A stretch of DNA of 64,000 nucleotides from positions 1 through 64,000 of the forward strand of contig NZ_JABMCQ010000001.1 of the NCBI RefSeq assembly GCF_013179575.1, read 5' to 3'. Below are positions 26,794 through 35,357 of the stretch, piece after piece. The notes beneath the pieces were generated by a model. The model saw only the letters and a program-made list of their open reading frames with translations. It made no database searches and was not told where the DNA came from. Numbering within the stretch: position 1 is the first letter of the stretch; each line of letters begins with the position of its first letter. The DNA comes from Sphingobacterium shayense (GTDB lineage Bacteria; Bacteroidota; Bacteroidia; Sphingobacteriales; Sphingobacteriaceae). Both the position numbers and the translations under genes were made by a program.

Positions 26794-27270
26794 TTAATTC
26801 AATACAACGACCCCGTCGGCCACAATACTAATGTCTTCACGTGGTTTGTCTATTTTCGCGATCTCATCTTTTGAAGCTCCTTTATCTTCCGCATAATGTT
26901 TTAACCATTCTACAGAAGTTTGTTTTACTTTTGCACGGCCTTCAATTGCAATATTTTTTCCTACCAGATCTTGAGGTACAAAATAAGCATAGTCTGTAAA
27001 ACGTACGAGAACTGTCTCCCCGCTTTCACGTTTTAATGTCAGAAAACAACCTTTTTTTTTGCACACTTCAACAACTTCACCTTTTATCTTGCCATTGAAT
27101 TTGTCTGCCGATTTCAATTTCTTAGCTAACTCTACAACGGAAATCGCTTCAGTAGAATCTATTTTTTTGCCGTATTGTACACCTTTTTTAGCGGGCGTAA
27201 GTGCTTGCTGAGCGAAGCTTAATTGCAAAGTTGCGATTATAGAAACAATTAGAGTCAAATTTTTTTTCAT
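26794..27270 (-). CDS. DUF4920 domain protein, exported
   Basis: A 158-residue secreted protein with a signal peptide (MKKNLTLIVSIIATLQLSFA, cleavage before QQALT). The rest is a small OB-like domain of the DUF4920 family, seen in GKIKGEVVEVCKKKGCFLTLKRE, where two cysteines (VCKKKGC) could form a disulfide or bind metal, and in DYAYFVPQDLVGKNIAIEGRAKV. The function is not known; homologues are small periplasmic proteins of Bacteroidota. It follows the Sua5-type gene by 9 nt on the same strand and is probably in its operon, although the functions show no obvious link. A terminator lies downstream. Confidence 0.82.
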   Translation of the reverse strand: MKKNLTLIVSIIATLQLSFAQQALTPAKKGVQYGKKIDSTEAISVVELAKKLKSADKFNGKIKGEVVEVCKKKGCFLTLKRESGETVLVRFTDYAYFVPQDLVGKNIAIEGRAKVKQTSVEWLKHYAEDKGASKDEIAKIDKPREDISIVADGVVVLN

Positions 27271-27279
27271 TTGTACCTT

Positions 27280-27861
27280 TTATTTACGTAAAAACTCGAA
27301 CTTCCCACTTGGATCGAGCTTCATAACGGTTGAAGATTTTCCGTCTACAGTGATATCTTGTCCGTATTGTACAACATAATCGACCCCGTTGATTATTTCC
27401 TGAGAAATTTCATCGAAATTTGCGGGAGACCTATCGCCACTGATATTTGCAGAGGTAGACACTATTGGTTTTCGAAATCGTTGGAGCAATTGTTCGCAGA
27501 ACGGATGATTTACGATTCGTATACCAATGCTACCGTCTTCTGCTATTACGTTCGGAGCAAGGTTCTTTGCGTTAGAGTAGACGATTGTCAGTGGTTTTGA
27601 GGAATACTCAATTAACTCGTAAGCAACTTCCGGGATCTCTCGTACGTAGCTCGTTAATTGGTTGTCATTATGTAAAAGGATGATCATGCTTTTTGTGCTA
27701 TCTCTGCCTTTTAAAGCGTATACTTTACGTACTGCTTCTTCATTAGTCGCATCGCAGCCAATTCCCCATATCGTATCGGTTGGACAAAGAATTAAGCCAC
27801 CATTTCTTAATGTATCCAGGGCTTGGCTCAGATCTTCTTTACCTACTAATGCGTGGTCCAT
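27280..27861 (-). CDS. L-threonylcarbamoyladenylate synthase (Sua5/YrdC/TsaC type)
   Basis: Makes threonylcarbamoyl-AMP from threonine, bicarbonate and ATP, the first step in the t6A37 modification of tRNAs that read ANN codons. The 193-residue protein is a single YrdC domain: LRNGGLILCPTDTIWGIGCDATN near 17-39, KGRDSTKSMIILL, and the basic and serine-rich segment GSIGIRIVNHP followed by PIVSTSANISGDRSP near 133-147, the standard nucleotide and threonine site. The second YrdC-domain protein of this window (61269-61889) lacks the SANISG form, so this one is the likely TsaC. Its ATG overlaps the dapD stop by one base (TAATG). Confidence 0.9.
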   Translation of the reverse strand: MDHALVGKEDLSQALDTLRNGGLILCPTDTIWGIGCDATNEEAVRKVYALKGRDSTKSMIILLHNDNQLTSYVREIPEVAYELIEYSSKPLTIVYSNAKNLAPNVIAEDGSIGIRIVNHPFCEQLLQRFRKPIVSTSANISGDRSPANFDEISQEIINGVDYVVQYGQDITVDGKSSTVMKLDPSGKFEFLRK

Positions 27862-28682
27862 TAAACAGCGACATTATGTTCACGTAAAGCATCATTTAAC
27901 GACGTCTTCTTATCGGTTGATTCTTTACGGGTTCCTATGATCAACGCACAAGGTACTTGGTATTCACCTGCTGGGAATTTTTTAGTGTACGATCCTGGTA
28001 TAACAACAGAACGGGCAGGTACATAACCTTTGTATTCAATAGGCTCGTCACCAGAGACATCGATGATTTTTGTGGAGGCCGTTAACACGACGTTGGCCCC
28101 AAGTACGGCCTCAGTTTCGACACGAATCCCCTCAACGACAATAGCACGTGAGCCAACAAAAACATTGTCCTCGATTACCACAGGAGCTGCCTGGACAGGT
28201 TCAAGAACACCACCAATGCCCACGCCACCACTTAGGTGTACGTGTTTACCGATCTGAGCGCAAGATCCTACCGTAGCCCAAGTGTCAACCATGGTGCCTT
28301 CGTCGACAAATGCGCCAATATTCACGTATGACGGCATCATAATCACACCTTTAGCTAGATAAGCTCCGTAACGAGCGCTCGCTCCAGGAACCACACGAAC
28401 GCCTAATTTTTTGAAGTTCGTTTTTAGCTTCATTTTGTCGTGATAAATAAAAGGACCATTGTCTATTTCCTGCATGTCGCGGATAGGGAAATACAAAATA
28501 ACAGCTTTTTTAATCCAATCATTGACGTGCCAACGCGTTCCGATCAATTCAGCGACGCGAAGGTCACCTTCATCTAACCGGTCGATAACCATATTGATGG
28601 CTTCGAAGTATTCCTTATAAGTTAATAATTGCCTGTCTTCCCAGGCCTCCTCAACAAGTTTTTGTAATTTTTGTACTTCCAT
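27861..28682 (-). CDS. dapD: Tetrahydrodipicolinate N-succinyltransferase
   Basis: Transfers succinyl from succinyl-CoA to tetrahydrodipicolinate in the succinylase branch of lysine and diaminopimelate synthesis. With the start at 28682 (MEVQKLQKLVEEAWEDR) the protein is 273 residues, like E. coli DapD; an in-frame start at 28793 would add 37 residues without counterpart in the family. The left-handed beta-helix is clear: VIMMPSYVNIGAFVDEGTMV, DTWATVGSCAQIGKHVHLSGG, VGIGGVLEPVQAAP, VIEDNVFVGSRAIVVEG. The C-terminus ends with ASLNDALREHNVAV-like residues. It is first in an operon with the TAATG-coupled Sua5-type gene. Confidence 0.95.
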   Translation of the reverse strand: MEVQKLQKLVEEAWEDRQLLTYKEYFEAINMVIDRLDEGDLRVAELIGTRWHVNDWIKKAVILYFPIRDMQEIDNGPFIYHDKMKLKTNFKKLGVRVVPGASARYGAYLAKGVIMMPSYVNIGAFVDEGTMVDTWATVGSCAQIGKHVHLSGGVGIGGVLEPVQAAPVVIEDNVFVGSRAIVVEGIRVETEAVLGANVVLTASTKIIDVSGDEPIEYKGYVPARSVVIPGSYTKKFPAGEYQVPCALIIGTRKESTDKKTSLNDALREHNVAV

Positions 28683-28826
28683 TTCTAATTGATGCGCTTC
28701 GCGGTGTAAAATATTCATGCATGTTGGAGCCCTGAGCGCAAAGTTGTAGGGTACCGACATACATACAAATATTATAATTTTTTGTTTAATCACAGCCTAT
28801 ATTCGTTAATATTACGCTATTTGACG

Positions 28827-28834
28827 TATTTTTG
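28827..28834 (+). promoter_or_regulatory. TAnnTTTG box 3 nt before the S4-domain gene (leaderless layout)
   Basis: TATTTTTG, then TGT, then ATG at 28838. The predicted transcription start falls on or next to the start codon. Confidence 0.5.
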
Positions 28835-28837
28835 TGT

Positions 28838-29245
28838 ATGGCAGCGGAAACCGAAAAACTTCGTATTGATAAATATTTATGGTCCATTCGTCTATTTAAA
28901 ACACGCAGTTTAGCGACAGACGCTTGTAGGGCTGGAAGGATTAAACTTAATGGGCAGAATATTAAGCCGTCTTATTTGGTGAAAATTGGAGAGGTTTATA
29001 GCGTTCAAAAAGGTATTGAACGAAAGATAATAAAAGTAATTGGACTGCTCGAACGTCGAGTTGATGCTAAAACAGCGGTCCAGTTTTACGAAGATCAAAC
29101 ACCTGAGGAAGAAACATACGCCTTTAAATCTGTGTTCCACGCGCCTGTACTCAAAAGAGATCGGGGGACAGGTAGGCCAACCAAAAAGGACAGGCGAGAA
29201 ATCGACGATCTCACTTCAGACTGGCTCGGTGAAGACCAAGGGTAG
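28838..29245 (+). CDS. S4-domain RNA-binding protein, HslR type
   Basis: A 135-residue RNA-binding protein. The S4 domain occupies about 6-75: KLRIDKYLWSIRLFKTRSLATDACRAGRIKLNGQNIKPSYLVKIGEVYSV. A basic tail follows (KRDRGTGRPTKKDRREIDDL) and it matches Hsp15/HslR proteins, which bind free 50S subunits carrying stalled peptidyl-tRNA. The start is ATG at 28838; a TTG at 28832 in the same frame overlaps the promoter box and is unlikely. The gene is transcribed alone and ends 7 nt before the convergent mtgA, with no terminator visible in between. Confidence 0.88.
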   Translation: MAAETEKLRIDKYLWSIRLFKTRSLATDACRAGRIKLNGQNIKPSYLVKIGEVYSVQKGIERKIIKVIGLLERRVDAKTAVQFYEDQTPEEETYAFKSVFHAPVLKRDRGTGRPTKKDRREIDDLTSDWLGEDQG

Positions 29246-29252
29246 GCCAAGC

Positions 29253-29996
29253 TTAATCTGGAATCTTATAATAGTTTAAGTAACGAACGATACTATTTGC
29301 TCTGCGGTTAACGTATGCAGATGGACGTCTAGCATCCCATTTATTGGGACTCGGAAGAATCGCTATAATAAGAGCCGCTTGTTTTTTACTGAGGCTAATT
29401 GCCGATTTATAGAAATAATACTTCGAGGCGGCCTCGGCACCGTAGACACCTTGTCCCATTTCAATTACGTTAAGGTAAACCTCTAAGATGCGTTTTTTGC
29501 TCCAAAAGACCTCAATCAATACTGTAAAATAGCTTTCTAAACCTTTTCTTAACCAAGATCTTTCTGGCCATAAAAAAACATTTTTTGCCACTTGTTGACT
29601 TATAGTACTACCTCCACGTAGTTTTTTGCCAGCTTTATTTTTTAGGAATGCTTCTCTTATTGCTTGCGTGTCAAAACCATGGTGTGTTAAAAAATGAGCA
29701 TCTTCTCCAGCAATCGCTGCTCGTTTCAAGTTGTCCGAAATATTCTCATAATCTACCCATTTCTTATCGATTTTCCATTCTTTTCCTGTTGATTTACGTT
29801 CAAAGCCTCGTTTGAGTTGTAAATAAGTGATAGGTGGATTCATGAAAATCAAAAGAACGACCCAAAAGATGCTAAAGATGAAAAATGCTACTGTCACGCG
29901 AGCAATCCAGAGACCAATTAACTGTAGTCCGTTATGTCGCTTACTCGTTTTTTTTCTATTGTTTCGTTTTTTTGTGTTGCCTCGTTTAATAGCCAT
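29253..29996 (-). CDS. mtgA: Monofunctional biosynthetic peptidoglycan transglycosylase
   Basis: Polymerises lipid II into glycan strands outside the membrane. The 247-residue protein has a very basic N-terminus (KRGNTKKRNNRKKTSKRH), one anchor helix near 30-55 and the family 51 glycosyltransferase domain: the catalytic glutamate in GEDAHFLTHHGFD, then GGSTISQQVAKNVFLWPERSWLRKG and EVYLNVIEMGQGVYGAEAASKYYF with the second acidic residue. There is no transpeptidase domain. A TTG at 30017 is in frame but falls inside a TAGATTTG promoter box (30015-30022), so the ATG at 29996 is the start, giving a leader of about 15 nt. Confidence 0.94.
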   Translation of the reverse strand: MAIKRGNTKKRNNRKKTSKRHNGLQLIGLWIARVTVAFFIFSIFWVVLLIFMNPPITYLQLKRGFERKSTGKEWKIDKKWVDYENISDNLKRAAIAGEDAHFLTHHGFDTQAIREAFLKNKAGKKLRGGSTISQQVAKNVFLWPERSWLRKGLESYFTVLIEVFWSKKRILEVYLNVIEMGQGVYGAEAASKYYFYKSAISLSKKQAALIIAILPSPNKWDARRPSAYVNRRANSIVRYLNYYKIPD

Positions 29997-30014
29997 CCCT
30001 ATTGGTTTGTACCA

Positions 30015-30022
30015 CAAATCTA
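30015..30022 (-). promoter_or_regulatory. TAnnTTTG box of mtgA
   Basis: The minus strand reads TAGATTTG, with its last base 18 nt before the ATG at 29996. It rules out an upstream TTG as the start. Confidence 0.5.
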
Positions 30023-30210
30023 GGGCATTTTTTTTATAAGAAAGAGATAATGCAAAAGATTTGGGCTTTCTGTTTTTGGTAGGAACTAAGTTTTCTTTTT
30101 AATATACAAAGTGTATTTTATGATTTTATGCTGCGGAAAACATCGTCGTGAATGTTTGTCAAAGCGATGCATTTAGCGTATTTTTACGGCTTACTAAAAA
30201 TGGAGTTCAA

Positions 30211-32817
30211 TTGGCCAAAGCGAAGAAACAAACGCCTTTAATGCTGCAATATAATACGATAAAGGCGAAATATCCCGGCACGTTATTACTGTTTAGAGTT
30301 GGTGATTTTTATGAGACATTTGGAGAAGATGCAATTAAAGCATCAGGAATTTTAGGTATCGTTCTCACAAAACGCGGGAACGGATCTGAATCCGAAACCG
30401 CATTGGCAGGTTTTCCTCATCATTCGCTTGAAACCTATCTCCCTAAATTGGTGCGTGCAGGGCAGAGGGTCGCTATATGTGATCAGTTAGAAGATCCAAA
30501 ACAAACCAAAACAATTGTTAAACGAGGTGTTACCGAACTGGTGACGCCAGGTGTATCCTATAACGACAACATCATAAAACAAAAATCGAATAACTATCTT
30601 GCCTCTGTGTTTAGTGATAAAGGTGGTGTCGGTATTTCTTTTTTGGATCTCTCCACGGGTGAATTTTTGGTAGCTCAAGGGGATGTTAATTATGTTGATA
30701 AATTACTCCAGAGCTTTAAGCCAAGTGAAGTAATAATGCCAAAAAAGCAGTATAAGGAGTTTCTAGAACAATACGGGAGTCACTATTATACATACACCTT
30801 GGACGAATGGCCTTATACAGGTGATTACGCGATCGAGGGCTTGCTGAAACATTTTCAGGTGAATTCGATGAAGGGTTTTGGAATCGAACGGATGCCAATA
30901 GGTACGTTAGCTGCGGGTGTTGCTTTACATTATTTAAATGAAACAGAGCATCGAAATCTTCAACATATATCGAATATATCCAGAATTGAAGAGGACAAAT
31001 ATATGTGGCTCGATCGTTTTACTATTCGGAATCTCGAATTAATAGGATCAACTAACGAAAATGCAGTTATTCTTTCCGATGTATTGGATCAAACCGCATC
31101 TCCGATGGGGGCGCGCTTGTTAAAGCGTTGGATGGTTATGCCGTTGAAAGATACGACAGCTATTCAGCAAAGATTGGATATTGTAGAATATTTTGATAAT
31201 GATAGAGATCTTCGCGACAAGTTAATAAAGGAGATTGCGCAGGTAGGTGATTTAGAACGCTTGATTTCGAAAATTGGACTTCAGAAGGCAAATCCTCGAG
31301 AAATTATTCAGTTGAAGCGAGCGCTATACGCTGTTGAGAAGTTAAAGGTTTTGACCAATATTGAAAATTCTAACGTGTTGTCTTCGATGTCCGCACAACT
31401 GGATATTTGTGAAGTTATCCGTCAAAAGATCGAGGAAAGAATGCAGCCCGATCCTCCGGTCGCACTGAACAAAGGGAAAGTAATTAGTGACGGTATTGAC
31501 GAGGAATTGGATTACTTACGTAAAGTGGCTTTTGGTGGAAAAGGTTATCTGTTAGAAATTCAAAAGCGTGAATCAGAAGCTACTGGGATACAGTCGTTAA
31601 AAATTGCGTTTAACAATGTTTTTGGTTATTATTTAGAAGTGACTAATACGCACCGAGATAAGGTGCCTGCCGAGTGGATTAGAAAGCAGACCCTTGTTAA
31701 TGCTGAGCGCTACATCACCGAGGAATTAAAAGAATATGAAGAACAGATTTTAGGAGCAGAAGAGAAAATACAAGCAATAGAAAATCGTCTGTATGCTGAT
31801 CTTTTGGTTGAGATCGCTTGCTATATTAAGCCAATACAGCTCAACGCTCAAGTTATTGCTAAATTAGACGTTCTATTGAACTTTGCATGGATCGCAGAAA
31901 AAAATTACTACACAAAACCTTTCGTGTCTGATAGTAAGACACTTGATATAAAAGGAGGGAGACACCCGGTTATTGAGAAAAATCTTCCCATTGGTGAAGA
32001 ATATATTACTAATGACACTTTTCTAGATCCCCAAACGCAACAGGTTATAATTATCACGGGGCCGAACATGGCTGGTAAGTCAGCTTTACTTCGGCAGACT
32101 GGGTTAATCGTGTTGATGGCACAAATAGGAAGTTTTGTACCAGCGAAAGAAGCGAATATAGGTGTAGTGGATAAAATATTTACGCGTGTTGGTGCTTCTG
32201 ATAATCTTTCTTCGGGTGAATCGACTTTTATGGTTGAGATGAACGAAACGGCCAGTATTATGAACAATCTTTCCGACCGGTCACTAATTTTGCTAGATGA
32301 AATTGGGCGAGGGACAAGTACTTATGACGGGATTTCGATCGCCTGGGCAATCGCCGAATATTTGCATAATCACCCTACTTGTCGTGCGAAGACGTTGTTT
32401 GCCACGCATTATCATGAGCTCAATGAACTTACTAATTCGATGTCCCGGATAAAAAACTACAATGTGTCGGTCAAGGAATTGAATAACAAAGTGATTTTCC
32501 TTCGAAAGCTGGTGCCTGGGGGATCGGAACATAGTTTTGGAATTCATGTTGCCAAGCTGGCTGGTATGCCTAATAAACTTTTGGGACGCGCTAATGAGAT
32601 TTTAAAACGTCTGGAACAGGAACGGACGGGTGGAGAGCAAATTAAAGATAGTATGCGGAAGATGCAAAAGCAGGCTTATCAGTTACAGATGTTTTCTATT
32701 GACGATCCAATTTTGGCGAAAATTAGAGATATGTTAAATAATTTAGACGTTAACGTGTTGACACCTGTGGAAGCATTGATGAAACTTGATGAAATCCAAC
32801 GGCTTTTAAAGAATTGA
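30211..32817 (+). CDS. mutS: DNA mismatch repair protein MutS
   Basis: Recognises mismatches and small loops in DNA and starts repair. The 868-residue protein begins (L/M)AKAKKQTPLMLQYNTIKAKYPG, with the mismatch-binding GDFYETFGEDA motif (Phe-x-Glu) near 35-45. The ATPase domain has Walker A ITGPNMAGKSALLRQTG near 620, DNLSSGESTFMVEMNE, Walker B LILLDEIGRGTSTYDG and the ATHYHEL histidine loop. The start is most likely TTG at 30211, preceded by GGAG, because relatives begin at this lysine-rich stretch; an ATG at 30148 in the same frame would add 21 residues unlike the family. It is monocistronic, divergent from mtgA, and no mutL is nearby. Confidence 0.95.
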   Translation: MAKAKKQTPLMLQYNTIKAKYPGTLLLFRVGDFYETFGEDAIKASGILGIVLTKRGNGSESETALAGFPHHSLETYLPKLVRAGQRVAICDQLEDPKQTKTIVKRGVTELVTPGVSYNDNIIKQKSNNYLASVFSDKGGVGISFLDLSTGEFLVAQGDVNYVDKLLQSFKPSEVIMPKKQYKEFLEQYGSHYYTYTLDEWPYTGDYAIEGLLKHFQVNSMKGFGIERMPIGTLAAGVALHYLNETEHRNLQHISNISRIEEDKYMWLDRFTIRNLELIGSTNENAVILSDVLDQTASPMGARLLKRWMVMPLKDTTAIQQRLDIVEYFDNDRDLRDKLIKEIAQVGDLERLISKIGLQKANPREIIQLKRALYAVEKLKVLTNIENSNVLSSMSAQLDICEVIRQKIEERMQPDPPVALNKGKVISDGIDEELDYLRKVAFGGKGYLLEIQKRESEATGIQSLKIAFNNVFGYYLEVTNTHRDKVPAEWIRKQTLVNAERYITEELKEYEEQILGAEEKIQAIENRLYADLLVEIACYIKPIQLNAQVIAKLDVLLNFAWIAEKNYYTKPFVSDSKTLDIKGGRHPVIEKNLPIGEEYITNDTFLDPQTQQVIIITGPNMAGKSALLRQTGLIVLMAQIGSFVPAKEANIGVVDKIFTRVGASDNLSSGESTFMVEMNETASIMNNLSDRSLILLDEIGRGTSTYDGISIAWAIAEYLHNHPTCRAKTLFATHYHELNELTNSMSRIKNYNVSVKELNNKVIFLRKLVPGGSEHSFGIHVAKLAGMPNKLLGRANEILKRLEQERTGGEQIKDSMRKMQKQAYQLQMFSIDDPILAKIRDMLNNLDVNVLTPVEALMKLDEIQRLLKN

Positions 32818-32895
32818 TTTCTATCATTTTATTTGCGACGAGGGAACTATTGAAACGAAGAAATAAATAAGTTAACATGGCAGCGTTACACTTCT

Positions 32896-34056
32896 TTAAA
32901 ACCTTAGGAACATTTGTAAACTTGCGTAGTTTGGCTGAATGCTCGTTAGGAGATTTTTATCCCAATCGTACGGGATGTAATGGTAAGCACCCTCAACACC
33001 TATATATTTCTTTTTTGCAAGGTGTCTCATAAACGATACCCCTAGCGTAGTACGCATGGTGTTTACATTGTGATAGCGGATACTACTTGTTCCTTGATCG
33101 TAATCATCATAGTAGTAATCGTCATAGTAATAGCTATCTGTCACCTCCGATAAGCCTGTGTTGGTCGTTTCATAATATAAACCGATTTTTGGGGCAATAA
33201 TAAATTTGTCATTGTCAAATATTTTATAGCCTAAGTTTCCCCCAAACCCAAGGCTGACGGTAGAATTAACTGTTTGTACTTCATCATACAGCACATAGTC
33301 AAATGCTCGATCGTTTGAATTTACGCGGAATTTCACACCCAATTCATAAAGGAATTGAGAAGATAACTTGGAAGAGTACATAAAAGAAAACGTCGGATTT
33401 GTTTTGAAAAGTGGATCCTTCCCTGTGATAGGAAATTCTATCCCACCGTATATAATTAACCCGCCTCGTTCTTTATAGGTCTTGTGTTCTTTGGGTTTGT
33501 TGAGCGTTGTTGATCTTGGTGTTTCAGTATGATAAGATTGATAAAATGCTTCGATATTGTCAGAAAATAATAGCGCTATTTTTCGCTCCTGGTCTGTAAG
33601 GTTATAAGCTGTAGAGTTTAGTAAGGCGGCCGATTTAAGCTTTACGAGTGAATCGATAGGATGATTTAAAGGGACGTGGTTGAAATCCGATTTGTTGTTT
33701 TTATAGATCGATCTATATTCCGGTTCAACACTATAATCCCAACGCATGACGAGGCTTTCCTGATAGTTCTTGCTAAGATAATCAGCAATCAACGCGCCCG
33801 CAGAAATTTTTTCTATTAACGCTCGCAGGATACGTAATCGTTGGGTGAATTCACTTTGCCCACAACTACTTTCTATAGTTCCTAGTACAGATTCTAAGTT
33901 AGAAAAGTCATTTTTGTCAACCATAATAACAAGCTTTTCCAAAGAGATTTGTGTGATTTGATCGCAGTCCTGTAATGGCACAGTCGTTCTGGCTTGAACA
34001 ACCGTCGACAAAATGACGAGATTAAAAAAAAGAAGGAGCGTTACAAATTTGTTCAT
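32896..34056 (-). CDS. Predicted outer-membrane beta-barrel protein of unknown function
   Basis: A 386-residue exported protein with a signal peptide (to about VVQARTTV). The first 200 residues are soluble and helical, with YLSKNYQESLVMRWDYSVEPEYRSIYKNN. From about 205 there is an amphipathic strand pattern (GGLIIYGGIEFPITG, PTFSFMYSSKLSSQFLYELGVKF, TVSLGFGGNLGYKIF, FIIAPKIGLYYET, ASLQMFLRF) ending in an aromatic C-terminal residue, as expected for a barrel. Its most unusual part is a Tyr/Asp-rich loop (SYYYDDYYYDDYDQG) near 305-320. The gene stands alone between mutS and the divergent trmN6-type gene. I do not recognise a named family. Confidence 0.7.
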   Translation of the reverse strand: MNKFVTLLLFFNLVILSTVVQARTTVPLQDCDQITQISLEKLVIMVDKNDFSNLESVLGTIESSCGQSEFTQRLRILRALIEKISAGALIADYLSKNYQESLVMRWDYSVEPEYRSIYKNNKSDFNHVPLNHPIDSLVKLKSAALLNSTAYNLTDQERKIALLFSDNIEAFYQSYHTETPRSTTLNKPKEHKTYKERGGLIIYGGIEFPITGKDPLFKTNPTFSFMYSSKLSSQFLYELGVKFRVNSNDRAFDYVLYDEVQTVNSTVSLGFGGNLGYKIFDNDKFIIAPKIGLYYETTNTGLSEVTDSYYYDDYYYDDYDQGTSSIRYHNVNTMRTTLGVSFMRHLAKKKYIGVEGAYHYIPYDWDKNLLTSIQPNYASLQMFLRF

Positions 34057-34138
34057 ATTGAGTAATTCAATGCTAAAGTACTGATTATATTCGAGTTTTT
34101 TTACGTTCGTTATCTCCGTTAGAGTTCTAATTTAATTA

Positions 34139-34146
34139 TAACTTTG
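34139..34146 (+). promoter_or_regulatory. TAnnTTTG box 5 nt before the methyltransferase gene (leaderless layout)
   Basis: TAACTTTG, then ACGTA, then ATG at 34152. The predicted start of the mRNA is within a base or two of the start codon. Confidence 0.5.
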
Positions 34147-34151
34147 ACGTA

Positions 34152-34859
34152 ATGAAATCAATTTTTCGTTTTAAGCAGTTTCAGGTTGACCAAAGCAATT
34201 GTGCTATGAAAATCAATACCGATGGTGTTTTACTTGGTGGTATGATTGAACCGTATAGTGCGGAACGTATTCTAGACATAGGAACCGGTACGGGGGTAAT
34301 TGCAATGATGCTTGCCCAAAAGTTCCCAGGGGCGGTTGTCCATGGTGTGGAGATAGATACTGCGGCGAGCAGGCAAGCGGGGTTGAACTTTGAAAACTCA
34401 ATCTTTAATAATAGATTGGAGGTTATTTCCGGTTCTTTTCAAGATATGCGTCCCGATTCGGATTATGATTTAATCGTATCAAATCCTCCTTTTTATACGA
34501 ATTCCTTACATACCCCCGATGCTAGAAAAACGCAAGCAAAGCATGCTGACAGCATTTTCTTTGAGTCCTTAATTGATTTTGTTGATCAGAATTTGTCTTC
34601 CAACGGGAGGTTTTATTGTGTTTTGCCAACTTTAACGGCGCGATACGTTACTGAAGTGTTGCTGCCAAAATCAAAATTGTATTACCGCGGAGCGACTAAT
34701 ATCTCGTCGTTTCATGGAGCCCCAAGTATACGTACCGTGATCCAGCTTGGTAAGGAAGAATCCTCTTTTGAGAATGGTGAACTGGTTATCTATGCATCCA
34801 AAGGTGTTTACACGGTTGAATATAGAGAGTTACTGAAACCGTATTTTTTAAATTTTTAG
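34152..34859 (+). CDS. trmN6: tRNA1(Val) adenine-37 N6-methyltransferase type protein
   Basis: A 235-residue SAM-dependent methyltransferase of the YfiC/TrmN6 group, which methylates A37 of tRNA1-Val. The N-terminal segment FRFKQFQVDQSNCAMKINTDGVLLGG is typical of this group. SAM motif I is ILDIGTGTGVIAMMLAQKFPGAVVHGVEID and the catalytic loop is VSNPPFYTNSLHTPD (NPPF/Y, the signature for N6-adenine methylation). The tail FHGAPSIRTVIQLGKEE is also seen in homologues. It is two bases from the phosphoesterase gene downstream, with which it forms a short operon. Related enzymes with other targets cannot be fully excluded. Confidence 0.9.
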   Translation: MKSIFRFKQFQVDQSNCAMKINTDGVLLGGMIEPYSAERILDIGTGTGVIAMMLAQKFPGAVVHGVEIDTAASRQAGLNFENSIFNNRLEVISGSFQDMRPDSDYDLIVSNPPFYTNSLHTPDARKTQAKHADSIFFESLIDFVDQNLSSNGRFYCVLPTLTARYVTEVLLPKSKLYYRGATNISSFHGAPSIRTVIQLGKEESSFENGELVIYASKGVYTVEYRELLKPYFLNF

Positions 34860-34861
34860 CT

Positions 34862-35356
34862 ATGAGAAAAATTGGACTTCTGTCTGATACACATGGATTT
34901 CTGGATGATGCAGTGTTTAAACACTTTGAAAATTGTGATGAGATTTGGCATGCAGGCGATTTTGGAAATTTGGAGATTGTCGGTAGACTGTCTAGATTTA
35001 AGTCCTTTCGAGGTGTGTGGGGGAATATCGACGACAAAGCAATACGGATGGTATGTCCGGAACATCAACGCTTTCAATGTGAAGATGTCGATGTGTGGAT
35101 AACGCATATAGGGGGGTACCCTGGTCGTTATTCGTCGTTGATTAAGGATGAATTAGTTAAGAACCCGCCTAAATTATTCATTTGTGGGCATTCGCATATT
35201 TTGAAGGTCCAATACGATCCAAAATATGATTTATTACATATTAACCCTGGCGCTGCCGGAAAGGTTGGTTGGCATACGGTGAGAACTTTAGTCAGATTTG
35301 ATATTGATAGGGATAAAGTTTCGAATTTGCAGGTGATTGAAATTGGCCCACGATAG
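34862..35356 (+). CDS. YfcE-type metallophosphoesterase
   Basis: A 164-residue calcineurin-like phosphodiesterase. Metal-binding motifs are complete: IGLLSDTHG near 4-11 (DxH), HAGDF (GD), WGNIDD (GNxD, aspartate instead of the usual H next to it), WITHIGGYPGR and FICGHSHILKV (GHxH) and INPGAAG at the end. MJ0936/YfcE-like members hydrolyse phosphodiesters in vitro; the natural substrate is not known. It starts two bases after the methyltransferase gene and ends one base before the convergent MerR-type gene. A possible tRNA-linked role rests only on this gene order. Confidence 0.87.
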   Translation: MRKIGLLSDTHGFLDDAVFKHFENCDEIWHAGDFGNLEIVGRLSRFKSFRGVWGNIDDKAIRMVCPEHQRFQCEDVDVWITHIGGYPGRYSSLIKDELVKNPPKLFICGHSHILKVQYDPKYDLLHINPGAAGKVGWHTVRTLVRFDIDRDKVSNLQVIEIGPR

Positions 35357-35357
35357 A

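Noticed and set aside
28683-28793. Longer dapD start at 28793
   Set aside because: Adds 37 residues not present in the family; the ATG at 28682 gives the usual length of 273.
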